The notes below the pieces were generated by a model. That model was given only the letters and a program-made list of their open reading frames with translations, made no database searches and was not told the DNA's origin. A DNA stretch of 64,000 bases from Hyphomicrobium_A sp963782555. GTDB lineage: Bacteria; Pseudomonadota; Alphaproteobacteria; Rhizobiales; Hyphomicrobiaceae. The DNA lies in the NCBI GenBank assembly GCA_963782555.1, contig CAWAKB010000001.1, positions 124,001 through 188,000 on the forward strand. The letters are read 5' to 3'. Shown here piece after piece: positions 34,130 through 42,963 of the stretch (positions within the stretch are counted from its first letter, which is position 1; each line of letters starts with the position of its first letter). A program made the translations under genes and the position numbers.

Positions 34130-37100
34130 GACGCGCCGGCGCGCATGGAAGGCCAGGAGGCGGTGCAGGCGGGAGCTTGGCCGTTCTGTGCGCCGTCCTG
34201 AGCGCGTTCCTCGCGCTCGTCGCGCTCCCCAATCCTGCTTTCGCGCTGAAGCCGATCGTCGTCGACCCCGATCAGGAGCGCATCGAGATCACCACGCTCG
34301 GCGAGTTCTACGACGGCCGCGGCGACAGCCTGCAGGTCGAGACGGCACCTGCCGCCGATGGCATGACGGGCCGTATGTCGGTGACGGCCAAGACGCCCGG
34401 CACCAATCCCAACTGGATCGTGTTCGCGCTGTCCAATCCGACGGACAAGCCGATCGAGCGTTGGCTCACGGCCGAGCGCTACAATGTGATCGGCTCCGGC
34501 GCCTTCTGGCCCGATCTCAACTCGCGCCGCATCGAGGCGGTCACGCCCTCGATCGGCTACATCCCCGAGCGCATCAAGAGCGACCGCGCCGACATCTTCC
34601 GCATCACGCTGGAGCCGGGGCAGACGATCACCTACGTCGCCGAGCTGTCCTCGGACCGGTTTGCCCGCATCTTTCTCTGGAAGACACTCGAGTACGAGCT
34701 CAAGTCGCGCGACCGGCTGCTCTTCAACGGCATTATGCTGGGCCTCACCGGCCTGCTCGCCATCTTCCTGACGGCGATCTTTGCCGCCAATCACAAGGCG
34801 ATCTTTCCCAGTGCCGCACTCGTCGCCTGGTGCGTGCTCGCCTACCTGTGCGTCGACTTCGGCTTCTTCCACAAGCTGTTCCAGCTCAGACCAGAGGACA
34901 ATGCCGTCTATCGAGCGGCGAGCAAATCCGCCGTCGCCGCGAGTCTCGTCATCTTCCTTTCCGTCTTCTTGCGCATCGCGTTCTGGAACGGCCTCATACG
35001 CATGTTGTTCACGGTGTGGATCATCGCGCAGCTGACGCTGGTCGCCGTCGCCGTAATAGATCCGCGCCTTGCCTCCACGTTTGCGCGCACCTCGTTTCTG
35101 ATCATCGGCGCCGTGGGCGGCGGCTTCACGCTGTTCCTTGCGCTGCGCGGCCAGGATCGCGCGCTGTCGCTGATCCCGACGTGGATCCTGTTCCTCGTCT
35201 GGATATTCGGTGCGTCCATGGTGCTCACCGGACGAATGTCGGGCGACATCGTCGTATCCGGGCTCGTCGCCGGTTTGGTGCTCATCCTGGTCCTCATCGG
35301 CTTCACGGTGACGCAATACGCGTTCCGCTCGCTCGAGCCGCTCTACGGCACCTCCCCCAGCGAGCTGCAGTTGCGTGCGCTTGCCGTCGACGGGGCGGGC
35401 TCCGCGGTCTGGGAATGGAATGCCCGGCGCGACGAGATCAAGGTAAGCCCCGTGATCGAGGCGTCGCTCGGCTTGGGCGCCGGCGAGCTATCGACCAAGG
35501 TGGAGGATTTCGTCAAGCACCTGCATCCGGCCGATCGCGACCGCTTCCGGCTGATTTTGTGGACCATGCAGGAGCGCAGCTGGGCAAAGATCCGCACTGA
35601 CTTCCGCATGCGCCATGCCGACAACAGCTACCGTTGGTTCGAGCTCGAAGCCGCGAGCGTGCCCAACGCGGACGCGCGCGCCCTGCGTTGTGTCGGATTG
35701 ATCCGCGATGTGACGGACTCTAAGCGTGCACACGAGAGGCTTCTGCACGACGCCGTGCACGACAGCCTGACCGGGCTTCCCAACCGCGAGCTTTTGCTCG
35801 ACCGGCTCGGCGTAGCGGTGATGCGTGCGCGTGGCAAGGACGGCCCGCGGCCGTGCATCCTCTTCATCGACATCGACAAGTTCAAGAGCGTCAATGTCTC
35901 GTTCGGCTTGGTCGTTGGCGACAGCTTGCTGCTGACGGTCGCACGCCGGCTGCAAAGTCATCTCGGCGCCCAAGACACGCTCGCCCGCGTCGGCGGCGAT
36001 CAGTTCGCAATCCTTCTGGCCGCCGAGCAGGCGCCCCAGGATCTCGCCTCGCTCGCCGAGCGCGTGCGCCGGTCCTTGCGTGCGCCCATCAAGATCGCCG
36101 GCCAGGAGATCGTGCTGACCGGCTCACTCGGCATCGCCGTCTACGATGGCGGCGAGGCGGGCCATCTCGATCTCTACAAGGAGGCCGAGATCGCCATGTA
36201 CCGCGCCAAGCGCAGCGGCGCCGACCGCATCGAGATCTTCCGGCCCGAGATGCGCGCCGACCGCGACGACCGCGTGGCGCTCGAAAGCGATCTCAGGAAG
36301 GCGCTGGCGAAGAACCAGATCCGCGTGCTCTACCAGCCGATCATCTATCTGCCGACCGAGGAGCTTGCCGGCTTCGAGGCGCTCGTGCGCTGGGAGCACC
36401 CCAAGCGTGGATTGATAAATCCGGTGGACTTCGTGCCGCTCGCCGAAGAGTCCGATTTGATCGTGCGGCTCGGCTCGCACGTGCTCCTGCGCGCTGCGCA
36501 CGAGGCCGCCCGCTGGCAACGCGAGCTGCCGCGCGAGGAGCACCCGTTGTTCGTCAGCGTCAACATTTCGAGCCGGCAGATTTTCCGCCAGAACCTTATC
36601 CAGGAGATCCGTCATATCCTCGGGCGCAACATCGTGCCCAAGGGCTCGCTGCGGCTCGAGATCACCGAGAGCCTGGTGATGGAGAACCCCGAGCAGGCCA
36701 CGGAGATCCTCGAATGGCTGCGCGGCGCCGGAGCCGAGCTGGCGCTCGACGATTTCGGTACCGGCTATTCATCGCTCGCCTACCTGCAGCGGTTCCCCTT
36801 CGATACCATCAAGATTGACCGGGCGCTGGTGCAGTCGAGCGGCTCCAGCAGCGGTCCGGGCTCTGCAATTGTGCGCTCGATCGTGGCGTTGGGGCACGAG
36901 CTCGGCAAGAAAATTGTCGCCGAGGGGGTGGAGACGCCGGACGACGTCGGCTTCTTGCGCTCCATCGGCTGCCAGTACGCGCAGGGCTTCTACTACGGCG
37001 AGCCGATGTCGGATCGCGACGTCCTGCAGCTCTTGAAGATGGTACGTACCGCCGAGCATAAGCTGCGCCCGCGCGGATTCTTCCGGGCCAAGACGAAGGG

Positions 37101-38031
37101 CAAGCCGAATGAGCAGAAGGCGAGTCCGCAGGCCGCGAAGCGGCCCGCGCGGGGAAGGCCCAGGCCTCAGGTCAACGGAGGGGCGCCGCCTTCGCGCGAG
37201 CAAGCCATGGGGGCCCTGCCCGACAGCACGGTGCGGCCGCGCGCGCGGCTGGCGCCCCCGAACGCGTCTCGGCCGCCGGCCATGGCCCAGCAACCACCTC
37301 CGGCCATGCCACAGCCGCCGCCCCCGCCGGGTGCCGTCGCGCAACTTGCGCCCTCGGAGTTCGGCGGGCTTCAGCCGCCAATTATCGGTGGTGCACGGCT
37401 AGGCGTGCCGCCAAGCGGTGCGGTGGTGCCAGGGCTGCCGCAGCCCCCGCCGCCGCCAGCCGCTGGACCGCCTCCTCCGCCGGCAGCCGTCTCAATGCCG
37501 CCGCCAGAGACGGGCGTCAGGAGCGCGGCTGCGTTCCCGCCAGGGAACGAGGCTGGGGCACCTGATGCCGCTGGCCTCTCCGATAGCCTTCCGCCGCCCG
37601 ATCGCGAGGTGCCGGCACCGCCTCCCCTCCACCAAGCCGGGAGCAACGGAGAAAGGCCTTCGATCGACCCCGAGGCAATGGCTGCCGTCCTTCGAGGGGA
37701 GGCCGATCCCACCGCGCCGCCTCCCGCACCGCCGGCGCGTGAAACCAAGCGCGCGCGCCAGGCTCCCCCGCAGCCAGCACCGGCCGCAGCGCCACCGGCT
37801 GCATCTGCGTCGCGTGCAACCAGCGCACCGGCCGCCAAACGTCCGTCCAAGAAGACCGTGCTGCCGGGCCGCCCCGTTCCCGACTTCTCCGGGCTGCCCC
37901 CGGCGATGGCGCAGAGCCTAGCGCGGCTTGCAGGGGTGCCTTGGCCGCCGGAAGGTGGCAGCGGAGAGGCCGGCGCCGACGAGCGCCAGCTCGAGGATGA
38001 AGGCGTGCCGTCCGGCAAGAACGGCCGCTGA
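34126..38031 (+). CDS. 7TM-PAS-GGDEF-EAL c-di-GMP signalling protein with proline-rich tail
   Basis: A 1301-residue protein. Order of parts: N-terminal hydrophobic segment (about 17-40); a periplasmic domain of about 150 residues like the 7TMR-DISM extracellular type; seven membrane helices (about 198-398); a PAS domain (about 410-530) ending in IRDVTDSKRAHERL; a GGDEF domain (about 540-700) in which the signature is GGDQF, so cyclase activity is doubtful; and an EAL domain (about 725-975) with EAL at 751, VNISSRQ, LEITES, DDFGTGYSSL, IKID and EGVET intact, so cyclic-di-GMP phosphodiesterase activity is likely. The last 315 residues are Pro/Ala-rich (PPPPPG, PPPPPAAGPPPPP) and unusual. Start overlaps the GNAT stop. 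Confidence 0.93.
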   Translation: MRRAGAHGRPGGGAGGSLAVLCAVLSAFLALVALPNPAFALKPIVVDPDQERIEITTLGEFYDGRGDSLQVETAPAADGMTGRMSVTAKTPGTNPNWIVFALSNPTDKPIERWLTAERYNVIGSGAFWPDLNSRRIEAVTPSIGYIPERIKSDRADIFRITLEPGQTITYVAELSSDRFARIFLWKTLEYELKSRDRLLFNGIMLGLTGLLAIFLTAIFAANHKAIFPSAALVAWCVLAYLCVDFGFFHKLFQLRPEDNAVYRAASKSAVAASLVIFLSVFLRIAFWNGLIRMLFTVWIIAQLTLVAVAVIDPRLASTFARTSFLIIGAVGGGFTLFLALRGQDRALSLIPTWILFLVWIFGASMVLTGRMSGDIVVSGLVAGLVLILVLIGFTVTQYAFRSLEPLYGTSPSELQLRALAVDGAGSAVWEWNARRDEIKVSPVIEASLGLGAGELSTKVEDFVKHLHPADRDRFRLILWTMQERSWAKIRTDFRMRHADNSYRWFELEAASVPNADARALRCVGLIRDVTDSKRAHERLLHDAVHDSLTGLPNRELLLDRLGVAVMRARGKDGPRPCILFIDIDKFKSVNVSFGLVVGDSLLLTVARRLQSHLGAQDTLARVGGDQFAILLAAEQAPQDLASLAERVRRSLRAPIKIAGQEIVLTGSLGIAVYDGGEAGHLDLYKEAEIAMYRAKRSGADRIEIFRPEMRADRDDRVALESDLRKALAKNQIRVLYQPIIYLPTEELAGFEALVRWEHPKRGLINPVDFVPLAEESDLIVRLGSHVLLRAAHEAARWQRELPREEHPLFVSVNISSRQIFRQNLIQEIRHILGRNIVPKGSLRLEITESLVMENPEQATEILEWLRGAGAELALDDFGTGYSSLAYLQRFPFDTIKIDRALVQSSGSSSGPGSAIVRSIVALGHELGKKIVAEGVETPDDVGFLRSIGCQYAQGFYYGEPMSDRDVLQLLKMVRTAEHKLRPRGFFRAKTKGKPNEQKASPQAAKRPARGRPRPQVNGGAPPSREQAMGALPDSTVRPRARLAPPNASRPPAMAQQPPPAMPQPPPPPGAVAQLAPSEFGGLQPPIIGGARLGVPPSGAVVPGLPQPPPPPAAGPPPPPAAVSMPPPETGVRSAAAFPPGNEAGAPDAAGLSDSLPPPDREVPAPPPLHQAGSNGERPSIDPEAMAAVLRGEADPTAPPPAPPARETKRARQAPPQPAPAAAPPAASASRATSAPAAKRPSKKTVLPGRPVPDFSGLPPAMAQSLARLAGVPWPPEGGSGEAGADERQLEDEGVPSGKNGR

Positions 38032-38066
38032 CTGCTGCCGATGTCGAGAAATCCCGTTGACGTCGC

Positions 38067-38681
38067 TTAGGCGTGGCCCGCGTCGCTGACGAGGTGCGAG
38101 GGATCGATGCCGATCTTGGCGAGCGCCCGCGTATACTTCGCGTCGAGGTCGGGGTCGAAGATCAGGTCCGGGTCGGCCGGGCAGTTGAGCCAGCCGTTAG
38201 CCTGGATCTCGCTCTCGAGCTGGCCGGGTGACCAACCGGCATAGCCGAGGGCCAGGATTGCGCGGTTGGGTCCGTGGCCAGAAGCGATAGCCTTCAAGAT
38301 GTCGATGGTCGCCGTCAGGCAGACGCCGTCCTCGATCGGCAGCGTCAAATCGTTGGCGAAGTAGTCGGAGCTGTGCAGCACGAAACCGCGCCCCGTCTCG
38401 ACCGGTCCGCCCACGTGGATCGACATGGAGCGAACATCGTCCGACAGTCCCTCGTCGGGTCCCGACGGCACGATGCCCAACCGCTGCAAAAGATCGGGGA
38501 AGGAGATGTGTGCGGCGCGCTGGTTGATGACGAGGCCCATCGCTCCGTCTTCGGAGTGCGCGCACACGTAGATTACGGAGCGTGCAAAGCGCGGGTCAGA
38601 CATCACCGGCATCGCGATCAGCAGTTGGCCGTCGAGATAGCCTTCTTCGGCCGCACCTTGGAGCGTACGAGGAATCTTCAT
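38067..38681 (-). CDS. YqgE/AlgH family protein
   Basis: A 204-residue UPF0301 protein. The family's hallmarks are present: GYLDGQLLIAMPVMSDPRFARSVIYVCAHSEDGAMGLVINQ near the N terminus, HVGGPVETGRGFVLHS in the middle, and ALGYAGWSPGQLESEIQANGWL near the end. No enzymatic function is proven; AlgH affects alginate and other traits in Pseudomonas. It is cytoplasmic. It lies convergent to the GGDEF-EAL gene and divergent from the DsbD-like gene. Confidence 0.92.
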   Translation of the reverse strand: MKIPRTLQGAAEEGYLDGQLLIAMPVMSDPRFARSVIYVCAHSEDGAMGLVINQRAAHISFPDLLQRLGIVPSGPDEGLSDDVRSMSIHVGGPVETGRGFVLHSSDYFANDLTLPIEDGVCLTATIDILKAIASGHGPNRAILALGYAGWSPGQLESEIQANGWLNCPADPDLIFDPDLDAKYTRALAKIGIDPSHLVSDAGHA

Positions 38682-38862
38682 GGTTCAAGACTAACGCGAT
38701 GTGTGCACGCGTGTGAAGGTATCAATTAAGAGGAAGTCAACGCCTTGTCCGGGAAACGACAATCTATGCTTTTTTTTCATGAAGTCGTGATTTGCCGGGG
38801 GATTACGAGGCGCTACAACGCTCGCCAGCGGCCAACAGAATTATCTTGCGAGATCGAACCCC

Positions 38863-39702
38863 ATGACGACCCGTCACTTCCAATCTCCGGTACCACTGCT
38901 CATGTGCCTCGGCTTGCTGCTTGCGCTGCCGTCGGCGCGAGCCGAAGCCGGCCTCGCCTCGCCTTGGGCGGAGGGGCACAACTCGCGCGCGCGATTGATC
39001 GCCGGAGACGGTGTGGCGGGCGTGGAGCTGCAGATGCCCGAGGGTTGGAAGACTTATTGGCGCAATCCGGGCGACGCCGGCGGCGTACCCCCGACCTTCG
39101 ATTGGTCGAAATCGGGCAATCTCGCCTCTGCACAAGTGCTCTACCCCGCGCCCAAGCGTTTCACCGATCGAGCCGGTGACACGGTCGGCTACAAGGGAAC
39201 GGTTGTGTTCCCCGTGCGGCTAACGCCCAAGGACCCGAAAAAGCCCATCGATCTGCGCCTCACGCTCGACTATGGAGTGTGCAAGGAGATCTGCATTCCA
39301 GGTGAGGCCGATCTTTCGCTGGCCATTGCGCCCGAGCAGGGATCGGGCGTCCCTGCCGCGCTCGCCGACGCATTGAATCGCGTTCCAGCGCCCGAGGGCA
39401 AGCACCGACCGGACGATCCCGTTCTCAAGGGCGTGCGCGCCGATCTTGATGGGACCAAACCGCGTTTCTTCCTGGAGGCTGATTTTCCGGGTGGCGCGGA
39501 GCACGCCGACATCTTCATTGAGGGGCCGCCGGGGCTCTACGTGCCTCTGCCCAAGAAAATTGCCGATGACGGCGCCGGGCACGCAACCTTCGAGGTCGAT
39601 CTTGCAGACGCGATCGATGCGAAAGATCTCAAGGATAAAACGCTGACCGCGACGCTCATCTCCGGCAAGGGCCAATCGGAGACCACGTTTTCCGTGGACT
39701 GA
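38863..39702 (+). CDS. Periplasmic DsbD N-terminal-like / ScsB-like domain protein
   Basis: A 279-residue exported protein. A signal peptide (MCLGLLLALPSARAEA) is followed by a DsbD alpha-domain-like beta fold: VELQMPEGWKTYWRNPGDAGGVPPTFDWS, VGYKGTVVFPVRLTP, and the cysteine pair in LDYGVCKEICIPGEADLSL. The membrane and thioredoxin domains of full DsbD are missing, so this is the stand-alone domain known in Rhizobiales. A role in periplasmic thiol transfer is inferred from the cysteines. A peroxiredoxin gene follows 63 bases downstream on the same strand, which fits a redox theme. Confidence 0.85.
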   Translation: MTTRHFQSPVPLLMCLGLLLALPSARAEAGLASPWAEGHNSRARLIAGDGVAGVELQMPEGWKTYWRNPGDAGGVPPTFDWSKSGNLASAQVLYPAPKRFTDRAGDTVGYKGTVVFPVRLTPKDPKKPIDLRLTLDYGVCKEICIPGEADLSLAIAPEQGSGVPAALADALNRVPAPEGKHRPDDPVLKGVRADLDGTKPRFFLEADFPGGAEHADIFIEGPPGLYVPLPKKIADDGAGHATFEVDLADAIDAKDLKDKTLTATLISGKGQSETTFSVD

Positions 39703-39765
39703 GCCGAGCTTTGCTTCCTAAGCTTCGCACCACGATCCCATGCAACGAGCCGGAGAGGGTTTCTT

Positions 39766-40263
39766 ATGGCAATCAAGGTCGGTGACAAGCTGCCCGAGGC
39801 GAACTTCATGGTCATGACCGCGGAAGGACCCGCACCGAAAACGGTGGCGGAGGTTTTCGCCGGCAAGAAGGTGGCGCTGTTCGCAATCCCGGGCGCGTAC
39901 ACGCCAACCTGCCAGCAGCAGCACGTGCCGGGGTTCGTCGCCCGCGTCGACGAGCTCAAGAGCAAAGGCATCGACACCATCGCCTGCACCGCGGTCAATG
40001 ACGTCTTCGTCCTGACCCAGTTCGCCAAGGACACCGGCGCGGAGGGCAATATTCAGATGCTGGCCGACGGCAATGCCGAGTTCGTCAAGAAGATCGGGCT
40101 CGACTTCGATGGCTCCGGCTTCGGGCTCGGCACTCGCTCCAAGCGCTATGCGATGCTGGTCGAGGATGGTGTCGTCAAGGTCCTCAACGTGGAGGACGCC
40201 CCGCCGCAGCACGACAAGTCGAGTGCGGCGACGCTGTGCTCGATGATCGACCGCTCGCTCTAG
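39766..40263 (+). CDS. Peroxiredoxin, Prx5/AhpE-like
   Basis: A 165-residue thiol peroxidase that reduces hydrogen and alkyl peroxides. The peroxidatic cysteine is in the motif PGAYTPTCQQQHVPGF, with the Thr and Pro of the active site and an arginine in GTRSKRYAML. A second cysteine occurs in IDTIACTAVND and a third near the C terminus. Length and order match the Prx5 subfamily, which is reduced by glutathione/glutaredoxin or thioredoxin. It is cytoplasmic. It converges with rnhA, the stop codons being one base apart. Confidence 0.93.
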   Translation: MAIKVGDKLPEANFMVMTAEGPAPKTVAEVFAGKKVALFAIPGAYTPTCQQQHVPGFVARVDELKSKGIDTIACTAVNDVFVLTQFAKDTGAEGNIQMLADGNAEFVKKIGLDFDGSGFGLGTRSKRYAMLVEDGVVKVLNVEDAPPQHDKSSAATLCSMIDRSL

Positions 40264-40264
40264 G

Positions 40265-40729
40265 TCAGCCGCCCGTCCGGCGTTGCTTGAGGAAGGGTTT
40301 CATCGCCTCGCGCGCCAGCTCATCGGCCCGCTCGTTCTCCGCGTGGCCGGCGTGCCCCTTCACCCAACGCCATTCGATCTGATGACGATTGCGGGCCTCG
40401 TCGAGCCGCTGCCACAGCTCGGCATTCTTGACCGGCTTCTTGTCGGCGGTCTTCCACCCGTTGCGCTTCCAGCCGTGGATCCACTTGGTGATGCCGTCCT
40501 TCAGGTAGGAGCTGTCTGTGTGCAGCTCGACGCGGCTGGCGCGGGTGAGCGCTTCCAACGCCGCAATGGCGGCCGTCAGCTCCATGCGGTTGTTGGTCGT
40601 CACCGCCTCGCCGCCGGAGATCTCCTTGCAGCGGTCGCCACACGTGAGGATTGCACCCCATCCGCCGGGGCCCGGATTGCCCGAGCAGGCGCCGTCCGTA
40701 AAGATCACAATAGGGGCCTTGTCGGTCAT
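40265..40729 (-). CDS. rnhA: Ribonuclease HI
   Basis: A 154-residue endonuclease that cuts RNA in RNA-DNA hybrids. Active-site residues are all visible: Asp in IFTDGACSGNPGPGGWG, Glu in NNRMELTAAI, Asp in LHTDSSYL, and the final His/Asp region in KGHAGHAENERADELA. The ATG at 40729 (MTDKAPIV) was chosen over an upstream in-frame start because the catalytic strand begins directly after it and GAGGG lies before it. A palindromic repeat separates it from thrB, transcribed in the same direction. Confidence 0.96.
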   Translation of the reverse strand: MTDKAPIVIFTDGACSGNPGPGGWGAILTCGDRCKEISGGEAVTTNNRMELTAAIAALEALTRASRVELHTDSSYLKDGITKWIHGWKRNGWKTADKKPVKNAELWQRLDEARNRHQIEWRWVKGHAGHAENERADELAREAMKPFLKQRRTGG

Positions 40730-40743
40730 GCGCCCTCGCTTGC

Positions 40744-40817
40744 CTTGTGTAACGATCGCGGATTTCGTCGGACTTCGCCAGCCAAGCATTGTGCGAACTT
40801 CGCGATCATCACGCTAG
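40744..40817. repeat. REP-like palindrome D between thrB and rnhA
   Basis: The right arm GCGAACTTCGCGATC followed by ATCACGCTAG (40793-40817) is nearly identical to that of palindrome B, and a more diverged left arm (GTGTAACGATCGCGG, from 40747) gives a 74-base unit. It overlaps the thrB stop codon. Confidence 0.75.
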
Positions 40818-41771
40818 GCCGTACTCCGTGATCGAGCGTGCGCTTTGGTGAAAGCGCAGCCGGCGCACGTATTCCAGCGGATTCTTGGGGCTGACGAGGG
40901 CCTCGCTCGGGGTGTTGAGCCAATCGTAGGCCCGCGTCAGCAGGAAGCGCAGGGCGGCGCCGCGTGCAAGCATCGGCATGGCCTCGCGCTCGGGTCGGGT
41001 GAGAAGACGGACCTCCTCGTAGCCGCGCAAAAGCGCACGTCCCTTGGTGAGGTTGAACGAGAGGTCCTTCTCGAAGCACCACGCATTGAGGCAAACGGCG
41101 ATGTCGTAAGCGAGCGCGTCGTTGCATGCGAAGTAGAAATCGATGAAGCCAGACAGCTGCTGGCCCAGAAAAAAGACGTTGTCGGGGAAGAGGTCGGCAT
41201 GAATGACGCCCTCGATCAGTCCCTTGGGCCAGGCCCCATCGAGAGCCTCGAGCTCGCGCTCGATCATCTTGTCGAGGCCAGGTGCGATCTCCGCAGCCTT
41301 GTCTGCGATCAACTCGTAGAGCTGCCGCCAGCCGGCAAGACCAAGGGCGTTGGCGCGCCTGAGCGTGAAGCCTTCCCCGCCCATGTGCATTTTTGCGAGC
41401 GAGCGCCCCACGGCGGCGCAGTGAGCAGGCGTCGGACGGCGCACCCAGAAGCCTTCCAGGAACGTCACGAGCGCTGCGGGGCGGCCGGCAAGCTCCTTCA
41501 AGTTGCGCCCCTCAAGGTCGCGCACGGGCGTCGGGCAGGAGACGCCGCGGGCGGCGAGATGCTCCATGAGCCCGAGGAAGAATGGCAGGTCCTCACGCAC
41601 GACGCGTTTCTCATAGAGCGTGAGGATAAAGGGCCCGCGCGAGGCGTGGATAATATAATTGGTGTTCTCGACGCCTTCCGCGATCCCCTTGAACGACAAC
41701 AGCTCGCCCAAACCATAGCTGGCGATGAAGGTCGATAGCTCCTCGTCGCTGACTTCGGTGTAGACGGCCAT
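40809..41771 (-). CDS. thrB: Homoserine kinase, aminoglycoside-kinase fold type
   Basis: A 320-residue kinase that phosphorylates homoserine, giving the substrate of threonine synthase, whose gene thrC is elsewhere in this window. It is the alphaproteobacterial ThrB with the choline/aminoglycoside kinase fold, not the GHMP type. The catalytic loop is VIHADLFPDNVFFL and the magnesium-binding aspartate is in LSGFIDFYFA. The N terminus MAVYTEVSDEELSTFIASYGLG is typical. The stop codon lies within a palindromic repeat. It is followed on the same strand by rnhA and preceded by ispH, a common arrangement in Rhizobiales. Confidence 0.95.
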   Translation of the reverse strand: MAVYTEVSDEELSTFIASYGLGELLSFKGIAEGVENTNYIIHASRGPFILTLYEKRVVREDLPFFLGLMEHLAARGVSCPTPVRDLEGRNLKELAGRPAALVTFLEGFWVRRPTPAHCAAVGRSLAKMHMGGEGFTLRRANALGLAGWRQLYELIADKAAEIAPGLDKMIERELEALDGAWPKGLIEGVIHADLFPDNVFFLGQQLSGFIDFYFACNDALAYDIAVCLNAWCFEKDLSFNLTKGRALLRGYEEVRLLTRPEREAMPMLARGAALRFLLTRAYDWLNTPSEALVSPKNPLEYVRRLRFHQSARSITEYGLA

Positions 41772-41805
41772 GGGTGCTCAGGGTCTCGGGATAGGAAAGG
41801 CGAGC

Positions 41806-42795
41806 TCAGGTCGCGGAAGCGGTGCGCAATTCACGCGGCACGTTGAAGGCGACGCGCTCGGTTGCCGTTGTTACCACCTCGATCGTGACATCGAAGCGCT
41901 TCTTGAAGGCATCGATCACCTCCTCGACGAGCGCTTCGGGCGCCGAGGCTCCGGCGGTGATACCCACGCTTGCGAGCCCCTCCATGGAGTGCCAGGGGAT
42001 ATCGCGTTCGCACTCGATCAGCATGGCAGCCGGGCATCCAGCCCGCGTCGCGACCTCGACCAGACGCAGCGAGTTGGAGCTTTGCGGGCTGCCCACGACG
42101 AGCAGACAGGCAATGTGCGGCGCGATCGCCTTGACGGCGCCCTGCCGGTTCGTCGTGGCATAGCAGATATCCTCCTTGTGAGGACCGACGATGTTGGGGA
42201 AACGATCCTTGAGCACCGCGACGATCTCCGCGGTGTCGTCAACGGACAGCGTGGTCTGGGTGGCGAAGGCAAGCTTCTCGGGGTCACGCGGCGTGAACAC
42301 GCGCGCCTCGGCCACGGTCTCGATCAGTCGGACGGCGCCTTTGGGGAGCTGGCCCATGGTCCCAACCACCTCCGGGTGGCCTGCATGGCCGATGAGGACG
42401 ATCTCCAAGCCTTCCTCATGGCGGTGGGTGGCCTCTACGTGCACTTTGGACACCAGCGGACAGGTGGCGTCCAGGACGAACAGATTGCGGTCCCTGGCGG
42501 CCGCCGGGATGGCCTTGGCAACGCCATGTGCCGAAAAGATCACGGGCTGGTCGGTCTGGGGGATATCTTCCAGTTCCTCCACAAAAACGGCGCCTTTAGC
42601 CATCAGTGATTCTACGACGAATCGGTTGTGCACGATTTCATGGCGCACGTAGACGGGGGCCCCGTACCTGGCAAGCGCCAGCTCGACGATCTGGATCGCC
42701 CGATCGACGCCCGCGCAGAACCCGCGCGGAGCCGCAAGGTAAACAGTAAGCGACGCACGCTTCGCGTGCGGGGCCGGGGGAGAGGATAGGGGCAT
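41806..42795 (-). CDS. ispH: 4-hydroxy-3-methylbut-2-enyl diphosphate reductase
   Basis: A 329-residue iron-sulfur enzyme of the last step of the MEP isoprenoid pathway, giving IPP and DMAPP. The cluster cysteines are in APRGFCAGVDRAI, LDATCPLVSKVH and DICYATTNRQ, and the catalytic Glu/His/Ser/Asn network region is in VGSPQSSNSLRLVEVA and GITAGASAPEALVEEV. The ATG at 42795 was chosen because the conserved YLAAPRGFC begins 18 residues later; a longer upstream reading is not family-like. It lies 34 bases upstream of thrB, so they are likely co-transcribed, and diverges from a lipoprotein gene. Confidence 0.97.
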   Translation of the reverse strand: MPLSSPPAPHAKRASLTVYLAAPRGFCAGVDRAIQIVELALARYGAPVYVRHEIVHNRFVVESLMAKGAVFVEELEDIPQTDQPVIFSAHGVAKAIPAAARDRNLFVLDATCPLVSKVHVEATHRHEEGLEIVLIGHAGHPEVVGTMGQLPKGAVRLIETVAEARVFTPRDPEKLAFATQTTLSVDDTAEIVAVLKDRFPNIVGPHKEDICYATTNRQGAVKAIAPHIACLLVVGSPQSSNSLRLVEVATRAGCPAAMLIECERDIPWHSMEGLASVGITAGASAPEALVEEVIDAFKKRFDVTIEVVTTATERVAFNVPRELRTASAT

Positions 42796-42963
42796 TATTC
42801 TTTCGCGGTTTTTCCAGCGGACTGCGTCGTAAGGCGCTTGGCCCGGTCTAAGTTGGGGTGCTAGGCTTGAAATCGCAACAATACAGGAAGCCTCCACCGG
42901 CGGCCTAGGGGTTTGGGCCGGAAGGGGAATGACGAGGCCGAAGACGGGTTGGGCCGGGGCGCT

